From the NCBI RefSeq assembly GCF_016859125.1, contig NZ_CP069338.1:11535501-11599500 (forward strand): a stretch of DNA of 64,000 bases, given 5' to 3'. Under the pieces are notes generated by a model, which saw only the letters and a program-made list of their open reading frames with translations, was not told the DNA's origin and did not search any database. The stretch comes from Archangium violaceum (GTDB taxonomy: Bacteria; Myxococcota; Myxococcia; Myxococcales; Myxococcaceae). Numbering within the stretch: the first letter of the stretch is position 1; every line of letters starts with the position of its first letter. Shown one piece after another: positions 33,621 to 45,023 of this stretch. The translations under genes were made by a program, and so were the position numbers.

Positions 33621-34692
33621 GTGCAGGAGGCGTGGTGGGTCGATGTGATGTTCCAGCACCCGGACGGGCGCGTGGAACGCGTGCGCAAGGCGTCCCCGGT
33701 AAATACCCGCCGGGGCGCCGAGCAGTACGAACGGGAACTCCGCCAGTCACTCCCTTTACCGCACCTTCGGAAAGGAGAAGAAGGAGGTCCCCACCCTGGA
33801 GCAGTTTCAGGAGCGGTTCCTCGAGCACGCACGAACGAACAACAAGGTCTCCACCGCGAAGACCAAGGCCGACATCCTGCGCAAGCACCTGGTCCCCGCA
33901 TTCGGCTGGTTGAAGCTGGACCAGATCGACACGGCCAGGCTCGAGACCTTCAAGGCCCAGAAGGTGAAGGAGGGGCTCTCCAAGAAGAGCGTCAACAACC
34001 TCCTGACCGTGCTGCGTAAGCTCCTGGCACTTGCCCAGGAGTTCGGCGAGCTCAATGCAGTGCCCAAAGTGGAATGGCTCAAAGCGCCCAAGCCCGAGAT
34101 CGACTTCCTCTCCTTCGAAGAAGCCGAGCTGCTGGAGGCGCACGCGGAGCCCGGCCGGTGGAAGGCGATGATCTCCCTCGCCCTCAACACCGGCCTGCGT
34201 ATCGGCGAGCTGGCCGCGCTCTCGTGGGACTGCGTGGACCTGGCCTCCGGGCGACTGCTGGTGAAGCGCAACGTCTTCCGGGGGCACCTCGGCACTCCGA
34301 AGGGCGGGCGCGAGCGAGAGGTGCCGCTCAACGAGCGGGCGCTGAAGGCCCTACGGGACTACCCCCGGCGCATCGACTCGCCATGGGTGTTCCCCCAGCG
34401 GGACGGCGGCTTCATCCGCAATCCCCAGCACACCTGCGCGGAGGCCATCCTCCGGAACGCGGAGCGGGCGGGCATCCGGCCCATCGGGTGGCACACGCTG
34501 CGCCACACCTTCGCGAGCCACCTCGCCATGCGTGGGGTGCCGCTCAAGGCCATCCATGAGCTGATGGGGCACGCCACCATCGAGATGACGATGCGCTACG
34601 CACACCTCAGCCCGGACGTGAAGAAGGACGCGGTGCGGGCCCTCGACGTGCGCCCCAACGGCACATTGACGGCACATAGACAGGAGGCGTAG
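33621..34692 (+). pseudogene. Tyrosine integrase of the element, frameshifted
   Basis: The N-terminal part starts at GTG 33621 (GGAGGG upstream) and reads WWVDVMFQHPDGRVERVRKA to RRGAEQYERELRQSL. An extra T in CCCTTTACC (33755-33757) shifts the frame; beyond it the correct reading FGKEKKEVPTLEQFQERFLE leads into the catalytic domain. Catalytic residues are all present: Arg in TGLRIGEL, HTLRHTF (His/Arg), and LMGHATIEMTMRYAHL (His, Tyr nucleophile). Translation from TTG 33910 would give a 260-residue protein without the arm-binding domain. It ends 54 bp before the right att repeat, the usual arrangement for integration into a tRNA 3' end. Confidence 0.8.
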
Positions 34693-34702
34693 CCCGGAAA
34701 AT

Positions 34703-34735
34703 GAAAAAGCCCCCAAGTCTCAAGGACTTGGAGGC
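34703..34735 (-). terminator. Terminator of tRNA-Leu
   Basis: Read leftward: CCAAGTC, loop CTTGA, GACTTGG, then GGGGGCTTTTTC, directly after the tRNA 3' end. It may also serve the converging integrase gene. Confidence 0.75.
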
Positions 34736-34769
34736 TCTTTCGGAGTGCCCAGGGCGGGATTCGAACCCG
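34730..34769. repeat. Right attachment site, 40-bp repeat
   Basis: Identical to 16285-16324 and includes the last 24 bases of the intact tRNA-Leu gene. Crossover probably took place within the tRNA part (34746-34769). Confidence 0.8.
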
Positions 34770-34827
34770 CACACCTTTCGGCGCCACCCCCTCAAGATGG
34801 TGTGTCTACCAGTTCCACCACCTGGGC
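34746..34827 (-). tRNA. tRNA-Leu (GAG)
   Basis: Cloverleaf readable on the minus strand: acceptor GCCCAGG/CCTGGGC with discriminator A, D arm with GGTAGACAC, anticodon loop TTGAGGG (anticodon GAG), a variable arm of class II type (GCGCCGAAAGGTGT), and T arm CGGGTTCGAATCCCG. CCA is not encoded. It is the integration target of the 18.4-kb element. Confidence 0.9.
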
Positions 34828-34929
34828 TTTTCCAACGCGGTCCTTACTGCCGGTGCCGCGTCGGCAACTGCGACGCGGCCTCTAGTACCACGAACCGCGT
34901 CTGCTGCAACATTGATTTTTAACTTCGTC

Positions 34930-34956
34930 GCCACCCGGTTGATTCCGCCGGGTGGC
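34930..34956 (-). terminator. Hairpin at the end of the gap operon
   Basis: GCCACCCGG and CCGGGTGGC form a perfect 9-bp stem around a 9-base loop, 7 bp downstream of the secG stop. No T tract follows, so it may be a Rho-assisted or RNA-stabilising end. Confidence 0.5.
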
Positions 34957-34963
34957 TGCCCGC

Positions 34964-35440
34964 CTACTGAGCGGGAGCGGGCGCCGGAGCCGGCGTCTCA
35001 GCCGGACGCGGCTGCTCCACGGTGCTCGGCGCACCCGGAGCCTGCTGCTGCGCGGGAGCCGCACCCGAGGAAGGCGCCGCCTCCTGCGGATTGGCCGGAG
35101 GAATCTGGCCCGCCGGGGGAGCCCCAGCGCCCGGCTGTGCCGTGCCCTGCTGCGGCGCCGGAGCCGGCTGCGTCGCCGCCGGCTGCGCCAGCGAGCCCGC
35201 CGCCACAGAGGTGCGCATCCCCACGAAGGAGAGGCCCAGCGACGTCAGGAAGAACAGCGCCGCGCAGATGCCCGTCACCTTGGTCAGGAAGGTCGTCGCG
35301 CCGCGCCCACCGAAGGCACTCGTCGCGGCACCGCCACCCAGAGCCGAGCCCATGCCCGCGTCCTTCCCGGGCTGCAACAGGATGACGAAGATCATGAACA
35401 CGCACAGCAGGACGTGCACGATCGTCACGAAGGTCAACAT
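34964..35440 (-). CDS. secG: Preprotein translocase subunit SecG
   Basis: A 158-residue protein. The first about 75 residues are SecG: two membrane helices (TIVHVLLCVFMIFVILLQPG and VTGICAALFFLTSLGLSFVG) around the conserved loop GKDAGMGSALGGG. A long Pro/Ala/Gln-rich tail follows and is a lineage-specific extension. It assists SecYE in protein export. Last gene of the gap-pgk-tpiA-secG operon, a common bacterial linkage. Confidence 0.92.
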   Translation of the reverse strand: MLTFVTIVHVLLCVFMIFVILLQPGKDAGMGSALGGGAATSAFGGRGATTFLTKVTGICAALFFLTSLGLSFVGMRTSVAAGSLAQPAATQPAPAPQQGTAQPGAGAPPAGQIPPANPQEAAPSSGAAPAQQQAPGAPSTVEQPRPAETPAPAPAPAQ

Positions 35441-35521
35441 GCTTTAAACTCTTCTTTCCGGTCCTGGATAAAGGCCGCGCAGCCTAACCGAACGGCCTGG
35501 GCGGTGACAATCTTCCTGCGA

Positions 35522-36295
35522 TCACACCCCGCCCTTCACGATCGCCGCGAAGTCGCCCGCCTTCAGGCTCGCTCCGCCCACCAGCGCCCCGTCCACGTCC
35601 GGCTGGCCCAGCAGCTCGGCCGCGTTGTCCGGCTTCACGCTCCCGCCGTACTGGATGAGCACCTGGTCCGCCGTTCCCTTGTCGTACAGCCGGCCCAGCT
35701 GCTCGCGGATGGCCCGGTGAACCTCCTGGGCCTGTGCGCTGGTCGCCGTCCGGCCGGTCCCAATCGCCCACACCGGCTCGTAGGCCAGGACGAAGCCCGC
35801 CACCTCGGCCGCCGAGAAGCCCTTCAGCGCCCCCGCCACCTGCCGTTCCACCACCTCCAGGGTGCGGTTGGCCTCGCGCTCGGCGAGCGTCTCGCCCACG
35901 CAGATGATGGGCTTCATCCCCGCGCCCAACACCGCCCGGGTGCGCTTGTTCACCGTCTCGTCCGTCTCGCCGAAGTACTGCCGGCGCTCGGAGTGGCCCA
36001 CGATGACGTAGGCGCACCCCACGTCCTTCAGCATCTGCGCGGACACCTCGCCGGTGTACGCGCCGCTGGCCTCCCAGTGGCAGTTCTGGGCGGCCAGCTT
36101 CAGGGAGGAGCCCTCCAGTTCCTTCGCCACCGCGTGCAGTGACACGAAGGGCGGCGCCACGGCGATCTCCACCCGGTCTCCCGGAATGGAGGCCACCAGC
36201 CCCTTCAGCTCGCGCACCAGCGCGAGCCCCTCGGGGATGGTCTTGTTCATCTTCCAGTTGCCAGCGATGAGCTTGCGTCGCGCCTGTACCGCCAT
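35522..36295 (-). CDS. tpiA: Triosephosphate isomerase
   Basis: A 257-residue cytoplasmic TIM barrel that interconverts dihydroxyacetone phosphate and glyceraldehyde-3-phosphate. Visible catalytic elements: GNWKMN (Lys), [12 protein letters not shown] (His), [11 protein letters not shown] (Glu, followed by the flexible loop), and [11 protein letters not shown] for phosphate binding. Normal length. It follows pgk with a 37-bp gap in the glycolytic operon. An upstream GGGAGGGAAT serves as ribosome site. Confidence 0.95.
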   Translation of the reverse strand: MAVQARRKLIAGNWKMNKTIPEGLALVRELKGLVASIPGDRVEIAVAPPFVSLHAVAKELEGSSLKLAAQNCHWEASGAYTGEVSAQMLKDVGCAYVIVGHSERRQYFGETDETVNKRTRAVLGAGMKPIICVGETLAEREANRTLEVVERQVAGALKGFSAAEVAGFVLAYEPVWAIGTGRTATSAQAQEVHRAIREQLGRLYDKGTADQVLIQYGGSVKPDNAAELLGQPDVDGALVGGASLKAGDFAAIVKGGV

Positions 36296-36332
36296 ATGAG
36301 GATTCCCTCCCGGGTGCTTCGCGTACGGTGGA

Positions 36333-37523
<1,191 letters not shown>

Positions 37524-37553
37524 CTCGGTCCTCCCACTCGGAACGCTGACTGA

Positions 37554-38576
<1,023 letters not shown>

Positions 38577-38673
38577 TTAGGCGGATAGAAAGCTCACAGA
38601 CACACGACGGGCCGGCCGTACGCCCACCCGCCGTGGGAAAGGCGGGCGACCGTAGGCAGGTAGCGCACGCGAG

Positions 38674-41478
38674 TCAACGCTCTGTGAAGGGAGAACGACG
38701 ACCCGTGCGCCGTAGCTGAACAGTCCACAGCAGCAACAGCCACGTAGCGACCATGGATCCCCCGCCTGCCCGGCAGCCGCAGCCCGTATCCGCGTTTTCG
38801 TAGGACTCGGGAACGCTGTTCAGGGAGCAGGGGGCCGGGCTCGCTGGGGCCGGTGTTTCGGCATCCGGAGGCAGGGTCTCCTCTCCGTCAGGAGCGGCGG
38901 GGGGAGAGGACAGCACCCCCGCCCGAGCGAGGAACGCCCCCATGAGCCAGGCGCGTCGCGAGGGCGTGACGACGGCCTCCAGGGGCACGCTCAGGAAGAG
39001 GACCTGTCCCCCCTCGGCGGAAGACACGCCGGCGGCCAGTCCCGTCCCGACATAGCCCAGCACGGGGGAGCCCCCCTCCAGGGGAATGAGTACGTCCGCT
39101 CCCCCCACCGGGAAGCCACCGCGCAGACCGTCATCGAGCAGCGAGGCGGATAGCTCCGGGAGCCACCCGTCCGAAAGTCCACCCACCAGGAGACCGGACG
39201 TGCCGCAACCGGGCAGGGTATGGAGGAACCCGGTCAGGAAGGCCTGATCCTCCGCCCCTCCAGCGGCGAGCGCGGATGCCACATGGCTACCCGAGAGCAG
39301 CAGGTGCCCGCCTGCGTTGACGAAGGTGCGCATGAGCTGCTGCTCGGCGGCACTCGGACCCTTCCCCCCTACCCCACCCCGCCCGGTGAACCAGTCCAGC
39401 ACCCGATAGCCCACGGGCGTGAGCAGGCCCGCGGCGATCGCCTCGCTGGTCGCCCCGTCGAAGGCCACCGCGTGCTGCGCCACCGCCTCCCCATGACGCC
39501 GCAGCGCCGTGCCGTCATTCATGGACTCCAGGAGCGCGCGCAGGGGCGAGCCCAGGTCGTACGCCGAGAGGTCCTCGGCACGCGCCAGCGTCGCGTCCAG
39601 GCGCCGGAAGGCGTTGATCACGAGCACCTCCGGAACCCGGCCCGCGTCCGGAACGCGCACCCCCACCACCTCCGAGGGGAAGGACTCGCCCCCCGCGTTG
39701 AAGGCGGCCACGCGGAAGTAGCGCGTCGTGCCCGCCGGCAGGCTGAGGGAAAAGGAAGTGGCGTCCACCTCGGTGCCCTCGTCCCAGGCCAGCCCATCCA
39801 CGCTCTGGTAGACCCGATAGCCGGTAGCCGGGAACTGGGCGGGCACGCTGCCGTCCGGGTCCGGCGGCACGGTCCACTTCACCTCCACCCCGCCACCGCT
39901 GGTGTTGCGCGCCACCACCGCCGGGGGCGCCTCGGGAGGCAGCTGCACCGGCAGCCCATCCTTCTCTGCGAAATACTTGATGACTCCATGCAGGAGAGCG
40001 CGCGCGGCGACGCGGCGGAAGTTCGGATCCTTGAGGTGCGCGGCGTCCTGGGCGTTGTCGTGATAGGCGATCTCCATCAGCACGGAGGGGATCTCCGGGT
40101 TGTGTCTCGGGTTCACCTCGCCCAGGTTGGCCGAGCGCAGCTTGCGCACCCTCCAGGAGGGCTCCACCTCCCGCTGGAGATCCACCGTCAGCTCCTCCAG
40201 CAGCTTCTGCGCGAGCACCTCGCTGCCGGGCACTCCGGTGAAGTTATAGGTGCCGTCCACGGGATTGGGGCCGTAGACATAGGCCTCGGTGCCTCGCACG
40301 TTGCCCGTGCTGGAGGCGTTGGTGTGCCAGGCGACGTAGACGGCATCCTCTCCGTCCTCGTGCAGCCAGGCGGCGAAGCGCGCGCGCGCGGAGACGTCGT
40401 CATTGCGCTCGTTGGAGAGAGCGTTGGTGCCCGAGGGCGCGAACACCTCGGGCGGCGCGCCGCTGAACTGGGTGTGGTAGCGCGCGCACTCCTCGAAGCG
40501 CGGGCGAGGAAGGGCACCCAGGGCCGCATCGCCAATGTCCCCGCTCCCGCCGCCGATGCGCACCGCGTCCAGGGACACGCTGCCCGTCATCGTCGAGTCA
40601 TTGATCGCCACCACTGAGGCCGTCTCCGGGTGCTGGCCCGCGCGGAAGTAGAAGCGGCCCAGCAGCACCCACGTTCCACCGTGGCGGCGCTGGTTCACCC
40701 GGAAGTGGCTCTCGCCCCCCGCGTGCCGCACCAGGTAGTGCGCGTCCGTGACGCGATCCGGGTCCGCCACGTACGAGACGTACACGTGGTAGTAGCCGTC
40801 GGCCGGAATCGCTCCCGCCCAGGTGGCACGCGCGGACTCCGTGGGCGAGGCCTTCATCACCCGCTGGTCCCCGAGCCTGAAGGGCTCCACCGCGTTCCCC
40901 ATGGGCACCGGCGGCGTGCCCCATCCGGGCTGGCTGGAGGAGAAGAGCTCCGCGGCCCCCTCCTCCGAATAGCCCGCCCCGCCATTGTCGACGAGCAGCA
41001 TGCGCGGGTTGAGATCCGACTCCCGCACGGGAATCACCGTGGCGCCCGCGCCCATCAGCATCGGCATCAGGTACTGGTTGAGCGTCTCGATGGAGACCAG
41101 GTCCTCGACGACGCCGTTCGTGTTGCCACGCTGGGTGGCCCACCGGCCCAGGGGCGAGCTGCGATAGAAGCCGTGCCCGGGGCTCAGGTAGAGCGTCTTG
41201 CCCGACAGGGCGCCGGAGCGGATGCGCGTCTGGGGCAGCCCCGAGAGCGCGGAGACCCGGCCCGAGCGGTCCTCGCGGCGCACCAGGGCGGGCTCCGAGC
41301 GCTGCCAGCGCGTCTCGTGGGGCCGGGGACCGGGCAGCGGGACATAGACGGCACCCGGAGGCTCCAGGCCACAATCATGAGAGAAGGTGTCCTCCTCCTG
41401 GGCTCGGCTCATGCTCGGCAGGCAGAGCAGGGAGACCAGCATCCAGGCGGTGGTTCGTACGTGAGCAGGAAGGGCCAT
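38674..41478 (-). CDS. Secreted N-acetylmuramoyl-L-alanine amidase with MYXO-CTERM tail
   Basis: A 934-residue exported protein (signal MLVSLLCLPSMSRAQ). Amidase_3 catalytic domain: LYLSPGHGFY (zinc His102), VAWHTNASS (His) and SVLMEIAYHDN (Glu). A lectin/golvesin-like beta domain (DGYYHVYVSYVADPD, then GSVSLDAVRIGG) is inserted within it. Next come a fibronectin-III-like domain (GYRVYQSVDGLAWDEGTEVD) and a flavodoxin-like region. The C terminus ADTGCGCRAGGGS, hydrophobic stretch, RRTGRR is a MYXO-CTERM sorting signal, so the enzyme is likely processed and attached at the cell surface. It would cleave peptidoglycan stem peptides, perhaps in predation or wall remodelling. Confidence 0.88.
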   Translation of the reverse strand: MALPAHVRTTAWMLVSLLCLPSMSRAQEEDTFSHDCGLEPPGAVYVPLPGPRPHETRWQRSEPALVRREDRSGRVSALSGLPQTRIRSGALSGKTLYLSPGHGFYRSSPLGRWATQRGNTNGVVEDLVSIETLNQYLMPMLMGAGATVIPVRESDLNPRMLLVDNGGAGYSEEGAAELFSSSQPGWGTPPVPMGNAVEPFRLGDQRVMKASPTESARATWAGAIPADGYYHVYVSYVADPDRVTDAHYLVRHAGGESHFRVNQRRHGGTWVLLGRFYFRAGQHPETASVVAINDSTMTGSVSLDAVRIGGGSGDIGDAALGALPRPRFEECARYHTQFSGAPPEVFAPSGTNALSNERNDDVSARARFAAWLHEDGEDAVYVAWHTNASSTGNVRGTEAYVYGPNPVDGTYNFTGVPGSEVLAQKLLEELTVDLQREVEPSWRVRKLRSANLGEVNPRHNPEIPSVLMEIAYHDNAQDAAHLKDPNFRRVAARALLHGVIKYFAEKDGLPVQLPPEAPPAVVARNTSGGGVEVKWTVPPDPDGSVPAQFPATGYRVYQSVDGLAWDEGTEVDATSFSLSLPAGTTRYFRVAAFNAGGESFPSEVVGVRVPDAGRVPEVLVINAFRRLDATLARAEDLSAYDLGSPLRALLESMNDGTALRRHGEAVAQHAVAFDGATSEAIAAGLLTPVGYRVLDWFTGRGGVGGKGPSAAEQQLMRTFVNAGGHLLLSGSHVASALAAGGAEDQAFLTGFLHTLPGCGTSGLLVGGLSDGWLPELSASLLDDGLRGGFPVGGADVLIPLEGGSPVLGYVGTGLAAGVSSAEGGQVLFLSVPLEAVVTPSRRAWLMGAFLARAGVLSSPPAAPDGEETLPPDAETPAPASPAPCSLNSVPESYENADTGCGCRAGGGSMVATWLLLLWTVQLRRTGRRSPFTER

Positions 41479-41562
41479 GGGGGGCCGGAGGTTAGGCCCC
41501 GGCGCGAGGGCAAGCCAATCAATCCGTGGGTGCCCGCCTGCTCTCCCGCTAACCTGTCCGTG

Positions 41563-42246
41563 ATGAGCTCTCCAGCACTTTCACCCCAGCCGCCGCCTCC
41601 TCCCGAGAAGAAGCCGACTCCGGCCCCTCCATCTCATGGCGGCTCCGGGATGCTCGCGTCCTTCCGTCACGCGTGGAACGGGCTCATCCACACCGCCGTC
41701 CACCAGCGCAACATGCGCGTCCACATCGTCTCCGCGTTGCTCGTGGGCCTGGTGGGCAGCGGCATCGAGCTCGGGCTCGCGGAGAAGGTGACGCTCATCT
41801 TCTGCGTCCTCCTCATCTTCTTCGCGGAGATCCTCAACAGCGCGCTCGAGCACCTGGTGGACCTCGCCACCCGCCACTTCGACGAGAAGGCCCGCCTCAC
41901 CAAGGACGCGGCCGCAGCGGGCGTGCTGGTGCTCGCCACCGGCACCGTCGTCATCTTCGCCGCCATCCTCGTGCACAACTGGGAGACGGTGGTCACCAGC
42001 GGTCCGCAGATCGCTCGTCAGGTGGCCCTCGGCCTGCCACTGGCCCTCTGCGTGACGGTGCTGATGCTGCCGCAACCCCGCTCCGTCTGGGTGGACCGCG
42101 TCGCCTTCGTGGGAGGCGCCGTCCTGCTCGGGGCGCTCGCGCCTCGCACCGCCAGCTCCGTCTTCACCGCCATGGACGCCGGCCTGCTCATCGTCGCCGG
42201 GGCCGCCGCCCGCCAGCGGCGTCGTGAACGCGAAGGCCACCGGTAG
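41563..42246 (+). CDS. DgkA-type kinase (diacylglycerol/undecaprenol kinase family)
   Basis: A 227-residue membrane protein. After a Pro-rich N terminus it reads LASFRHAWNGLIHTAVHQRN, then EILNSALEHLVDL and KDAAAAGVLVLA, the small DgkA/UdpK kinase fold with three helices. An extra C-terminal region of about 80 residues with two more hydrophobic segments is not part of typical 120-residue DgkA. Phosphorylates a lipid alcohol such as undecaprenol or diacylglycerol. ATG 41563 is chosen; the frame is open far upstream only antisense to the amidase gene. Confidence 0.82.
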   Translation: MSSPALSPQPPPPPEKKPTPAPPSHGGSGMLASFRHAWNGLIHTAVHQRNMRVHIVSALLVGLVGSGIELGLAEKVTLIFCVLLIFFAEILNSALEHLVDLATRHFDEKARLTKDAAAAGVLVLATGTVVIFAAILVHNWETVVTSGPQIARQVALGLPLALCVTVLMLPQPRSVWVDRVAFVGGAVLLGALAPRTASSVFTAMDAGLLIVAGAAARQRRREREGHR

Positions 42247-42270
42247 TCCCCACGGCGGAACGCGGACATG

Positions 42271-42293
42271 AAAAAACCGGCTCCAGGCCGGTT
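42271..42293 (-). terminator. Intrinsic terminator of the small minus-strand gene
   Basis: Read leftward: AACCGGC, loop CTGGA, GCCGGTT then TTTT. It lies between the two converging genes (ends at 42246 and 42380) and may act on both strands. Confidence 0.7.
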
Positions 42294-42379
42294 CGTTCTG
42301 CTTGCCTCCTAGGGGCGCTCGAGCCCCGGGACCTGCCCGGAACCCGGCTGCCCTCTAGGGACAGCGCCAGTCTAGAGGG

Positions 42380-42580
42380 TCAGGCCTCCTGCCGGAAGTC
42401 CGGCCGGGCCTCCTGCGTTGGCTGGGCAACGTTCTTGTCGACGCCCTTGATGTTCTCCGTTACCAGGTCCAGCAGCTCCGTGGCGATGCCGATGATCTGC
42501 ATGGGGGTGTAGCCGCTCGCGCGCAGCTGGTTGAAGAAGGTCCGGGCAAGGATCCGAGTGCCCTGCTTGTCAGTACTCAA
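42380..42580 (-). CDS. Small conserved-looking protein, unknown function
   Basis: A 66-residue protein starting at TTG 42580, chosen because GGAGG lies 8 nt upstream; the open frame extends to GTG 42679 but that part looks non-coding. Sequence TRILARTFFNQLRASGYTPM, then IIGIATELLDLVTENI, looks like a compact helical domain. Its hydrophobic pattern and own terminator support a real gene. No family named. Confidence 0.6.
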   Translation of the reverse strand: MSTDKQGTRILARTFFNQLRASGYTPMQIIGIATELLDLVTENIKGVDKNVAQPTQEARPDFRQEA

Positions 42581-42893
42581 GGACGTGTCCTCCGAAAGCG
42601 GTGGGACCGCGTAATCACTGGCGATTCCTTCTTCAACCCTCGTGCCAGCAGTCGGCTTCCAAACGGATTTCCCATGCACATCGGGGACTTGGGAGACGCG
42701 AGGGGCTCACGCGGTTGTCTGGAGATGCGAAGGGGTCTTCGCACCCCGCCCCTGGCTCAGGGGGGGGGCATCCGAGGGGTGTATCGTCAAGTTCGCACCC
42801 ACGCGTTTCCTACGTGTTCAACAGCTTGCATTCAGGGGCTCGGGCGGCGCACATACGCGCCCCCTTTCCCCGGCTTCAGGAGAAGAGCAGCGC

Positions 42894-44489
42894 ATGGCTT
42901 ATCGGGTGAACAACATCGGGTTGTGGTTGGACGAGCCGGAGGAGCTGCTCGGGCAGAGAGCCGCCGAGAAGCTCGGAGTGACCCGGGCGGACCTGGCGAG
43001 CGTGCGGGTCGTGCGCGCGGTGTTGGATGCCCGCAAGAAAGGCAGCCCTCGCTACATCTATACGTTGGAGGTGGAACTGGGGCCCGGGCGCGCGCCGAAG
43101 CGGCTGCCCCCGGACGTCAGTGAGACGCCGCCTCCTCCCGAGCCCCCACAACGCGTGAAGGAGCCGGAGCGCATGCCGCTCATCATCGGCACCGGACCCG
43201 CGGGACTCTTCTGCGCACTGAGCCTGCTGGAACGCGGCGTACGCACCATCCTCATCGAGCGCGGCAAGGAAGTCGTGTCGCGGCGGAAAGATGTGGCGAA
43301 GCTGATGCGGGACGGCTCGTTGGACCCGGAGAGCAACATGAACTTCGGGGAGGGTGGGGCCGGCGCTTATACCGACGGCAAGCTGTCCACGCGCATCAAC
43401 CACCCGCTGGTGCGCAAGGTCATCGAGACGTTCGCCCGCTGCGGCGCGCCGGACCACATCCTCATCGAGGGCAAGCCGCACATCGGCTCGGACCTGTTGC
43501 CGGGCGCGGTGGCGAAGCTGCGCGAGGAGCTCATCGCCGGCGGCTGCCAGGTGCTCTTCGAGCACAAGGTGGAGGAGGTCCTCTACCGCGACGGCCGGGT
43601 GTCGGGCGTGAGGCTCGCGGACGGACGGACGCTGGAGAGCGATCGCGTGGTGCTCGCCCCGGGCAACTCGGCGCGCGAGCTCTACGAGCGCTTCGCCGCC
43701 GACGGGCGCGTGGTCATCGAGCCCAAGCCCTTCGCGCTCGGCTTCCGCGCCGAGCACCCGCAGGGGCTCATCAACTCCATCCAGTACGGCAGCGCGGCGA
43801 AGAACCCGAAGCTGCCGCCGGCCGACTACAAGCTGGCGGAGAACCTGGACGTGGATGGGGAGGTGCGCGGCGTCTACTCGTTCTGCATGTGCCCGGGAGG
43901 CATCGTGGTGCCCACGCCCACGCAGGACGGGCTGCAGTGCACCAACGGCATGAGCAACTCGCGCCGCAACGCGAAGTACGCCAACGCGGGCATCGTCGTC
44001 ACGGTGTCCGTGCAGGACTTCGAGCGCGAGGGCTTCCGGGGTCCGCTCGCGGGCCTGGAGTTCCAGCGCCACTGGGAGTCCAAGGCGTACGAGCTGGGTG
44101 GGGGGAAGTTCTTCGCTCCCGCGCAGACGATCCCCGACTACCTGGCCGGGCGCGTGAAGAAGGATCCGGGCGGGACGAGCTACCGGCCGGGGTTGGCCCA
44201 CACGGATCTCAACAAGCTCTTCCCGCCGGGGCTCACGCAGTCGCTGAAGCAGGCGCTCAAGGCGTTCGACCGGAAGATGCGCGGCTTCATCAGCGATGAG
44301 GGCAAGCTCATCGGCATCGAGAGCCGCACCAGCTCGCCGGTGCGCATCACCCGCGGCGAGGACATGCAGTCCGTGTCGATGCGCGGGCTCTACCCCGCCG
44401 GCGAGGGTTGTGGCTACGCGGGCGGTATCGTCTCCTCGGCCATTGATGGATTGCGCGTGGCGGAGCAGATTGCGACCGAGCTGGCCTGA
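42894..44489 (+). CDS. FAD-dependent dehydrogenase (COG2509-like)
   Basis: A 531-residue flavoprotein. Residues 1-95 form a small N-terminal domain (KLGVTRADLASVRVVRAVLD). Then comes the FAD-binding fold IIGTGPAGLFCALSLLERGV, the second motif MNFGEGGAGAYTDGKLSTR, and the C-terminal FAD contact GLYPAGEGCGYAGGIVSSA. The family is annotated as uncharacterised FAD-dependent dehydrogenases; the substrate is not known. ATG 42894 with AGGAG upstream is preferred over upstream starts that lie in non-coding-looking sequence. Confidence 0.85.
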   Translation: MAYRVNNIGLWLDEPEELLGQRAAEKLGVTRADLASVRVVRAVLDARKKGSPRYIYTLEVELGPGRAPKRLPPDVSETPPPPEPPQRVKEPERMPLIIGTGPAGLFCALSLLERGVRTILIERGKEVVSRRKDVAKLMRDGSLDPESNMNFGEGGAGAYTDGKLSTRINHPLVRKVIETFARCGAPDHILIEGKPHIGSDLLPGAVAKLREELIAGGCQVLFEHKVEEVLYRDGRVSGVRLADGRTLESDRVVLAPGNSARELYERFAADGRVVIEPKPFALGFRAEHPQGLINSIQYGSAAKNPKLPPADYKLAENLDVDGEVRGVYSFCMCPGGIVVPTPTQDGLQCTNGMSNSRRNAKYANAGIVVTVSVQDFEREGFRGPLAGLEFQRHWESKAYELGGGKFFAPAQTIPDYLAGRVKKDPGGTSYRPGLAHTDLNKLFPPGLTQSLKQALKAFDRKMRGFISDEGKLIGIESRTSSPVRITRGEDMQSVSMRGLYPAGEGCGYAGGIVSSAIDGLRVAEQIATELA

Positions 44490-44505
44490 GCCACGGGAGG
44501 GCGCC

Positions 44506-44877
44506 ATGGGCTACCGCGTACGCACACCGGATGGAGAGCTGCACTACCCCAGCCTGTTGGACGTGGAGGCGGCGTACAGCCAGGGCCTGGTGGACCCGAA
44601 CGACGAAGTGCTCGAGGACGGACACTCCACCTGGCGCAAGGCGTCGAGCATCCCGGCGCTCGCCCGAGCCCGCCCCGCGACGAAGGGGCTCTTGGGGGGC
44701 ACCCAGCTGCTCAGCGTCGCCGCCTCGGTGGTGATGGGCATCTGGGCGCTGATGCTCATCCTGAGCGACTCCTGGGCCCGGCGCGGGTTGGGCATCGTCC
44801 TGGCGCTGGGCGTGAGCGCGCTGCTCACCCGGGTGACGGCCAAGGCCTTCAAGCGGCCGGGCCCCACGAAGGACTGA
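44506..44877 (+). CDS. GYF_2-like domain membrane protein
   Basis: A 123-residue protein 16 bp after the flavoprotein gene. Residues 1-50 (YRVRTPDGELHYPSLLDVEA, then WRKASSIPAL) resemble the short GYF_2/DUF4339 fold. Two hydrophobic helices follow (LLSVAASVVMGIWALMLILS and RRGLGIVLALGVSALLTRVT). Possibly co-transcribed with the preceding gene; role unknown. Confidence 0.65.
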   Translation: MGYRVRTPDGELHYPSLLDVEAAYSQGLVDPNDEVLEDGHSTWRKASSIPALARARPATKGLLGGTQLLSVAASVVMGIWALMLILSDSWARRGLGIVLALGVSALLTRVTAKAFKRPGPTKD

Positions 44878-45023
44878 GAGCCCATCCCCTCTCCCGCTCC
44901 CCTGCTCTCCAGGGGGGCACTCCCAACCTCCCCGCACCGCCCCTCCGTCCGCCCCATGTTCCCTCCGTTGTGGACCACATGGCGCGGCCCGGGGACCCGG
45001 CCCGTGCAGAGGGGAGGACGGCC

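Larger units (their letters stand above)
16301..34746. mobile_element. Integrative element in tRNA-Leu(GAG), about 18.4 kb
   Basis: Direct 40-bp repeats at both ends, an intact tRNA-Leu regenerated at the right end, and a tyrosine integrase 54 bp inside the right repeat define the element. Cargo: nuclease and RT/nucleosidase genes, an IS21 element, a coiled-coil protein, a sitBAI-like operon, an ilvA fragment, DUF2381 and kinase genes, and three XRE regulators. No conjugation or phage structural genes are seen. The integrase carries a frameshift, so the element may be fixed in place. Orientation fits insertion into the tRNA 3' end, the element lying on the 3' side of the minus-strand gene. 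Confidence 0.75.
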
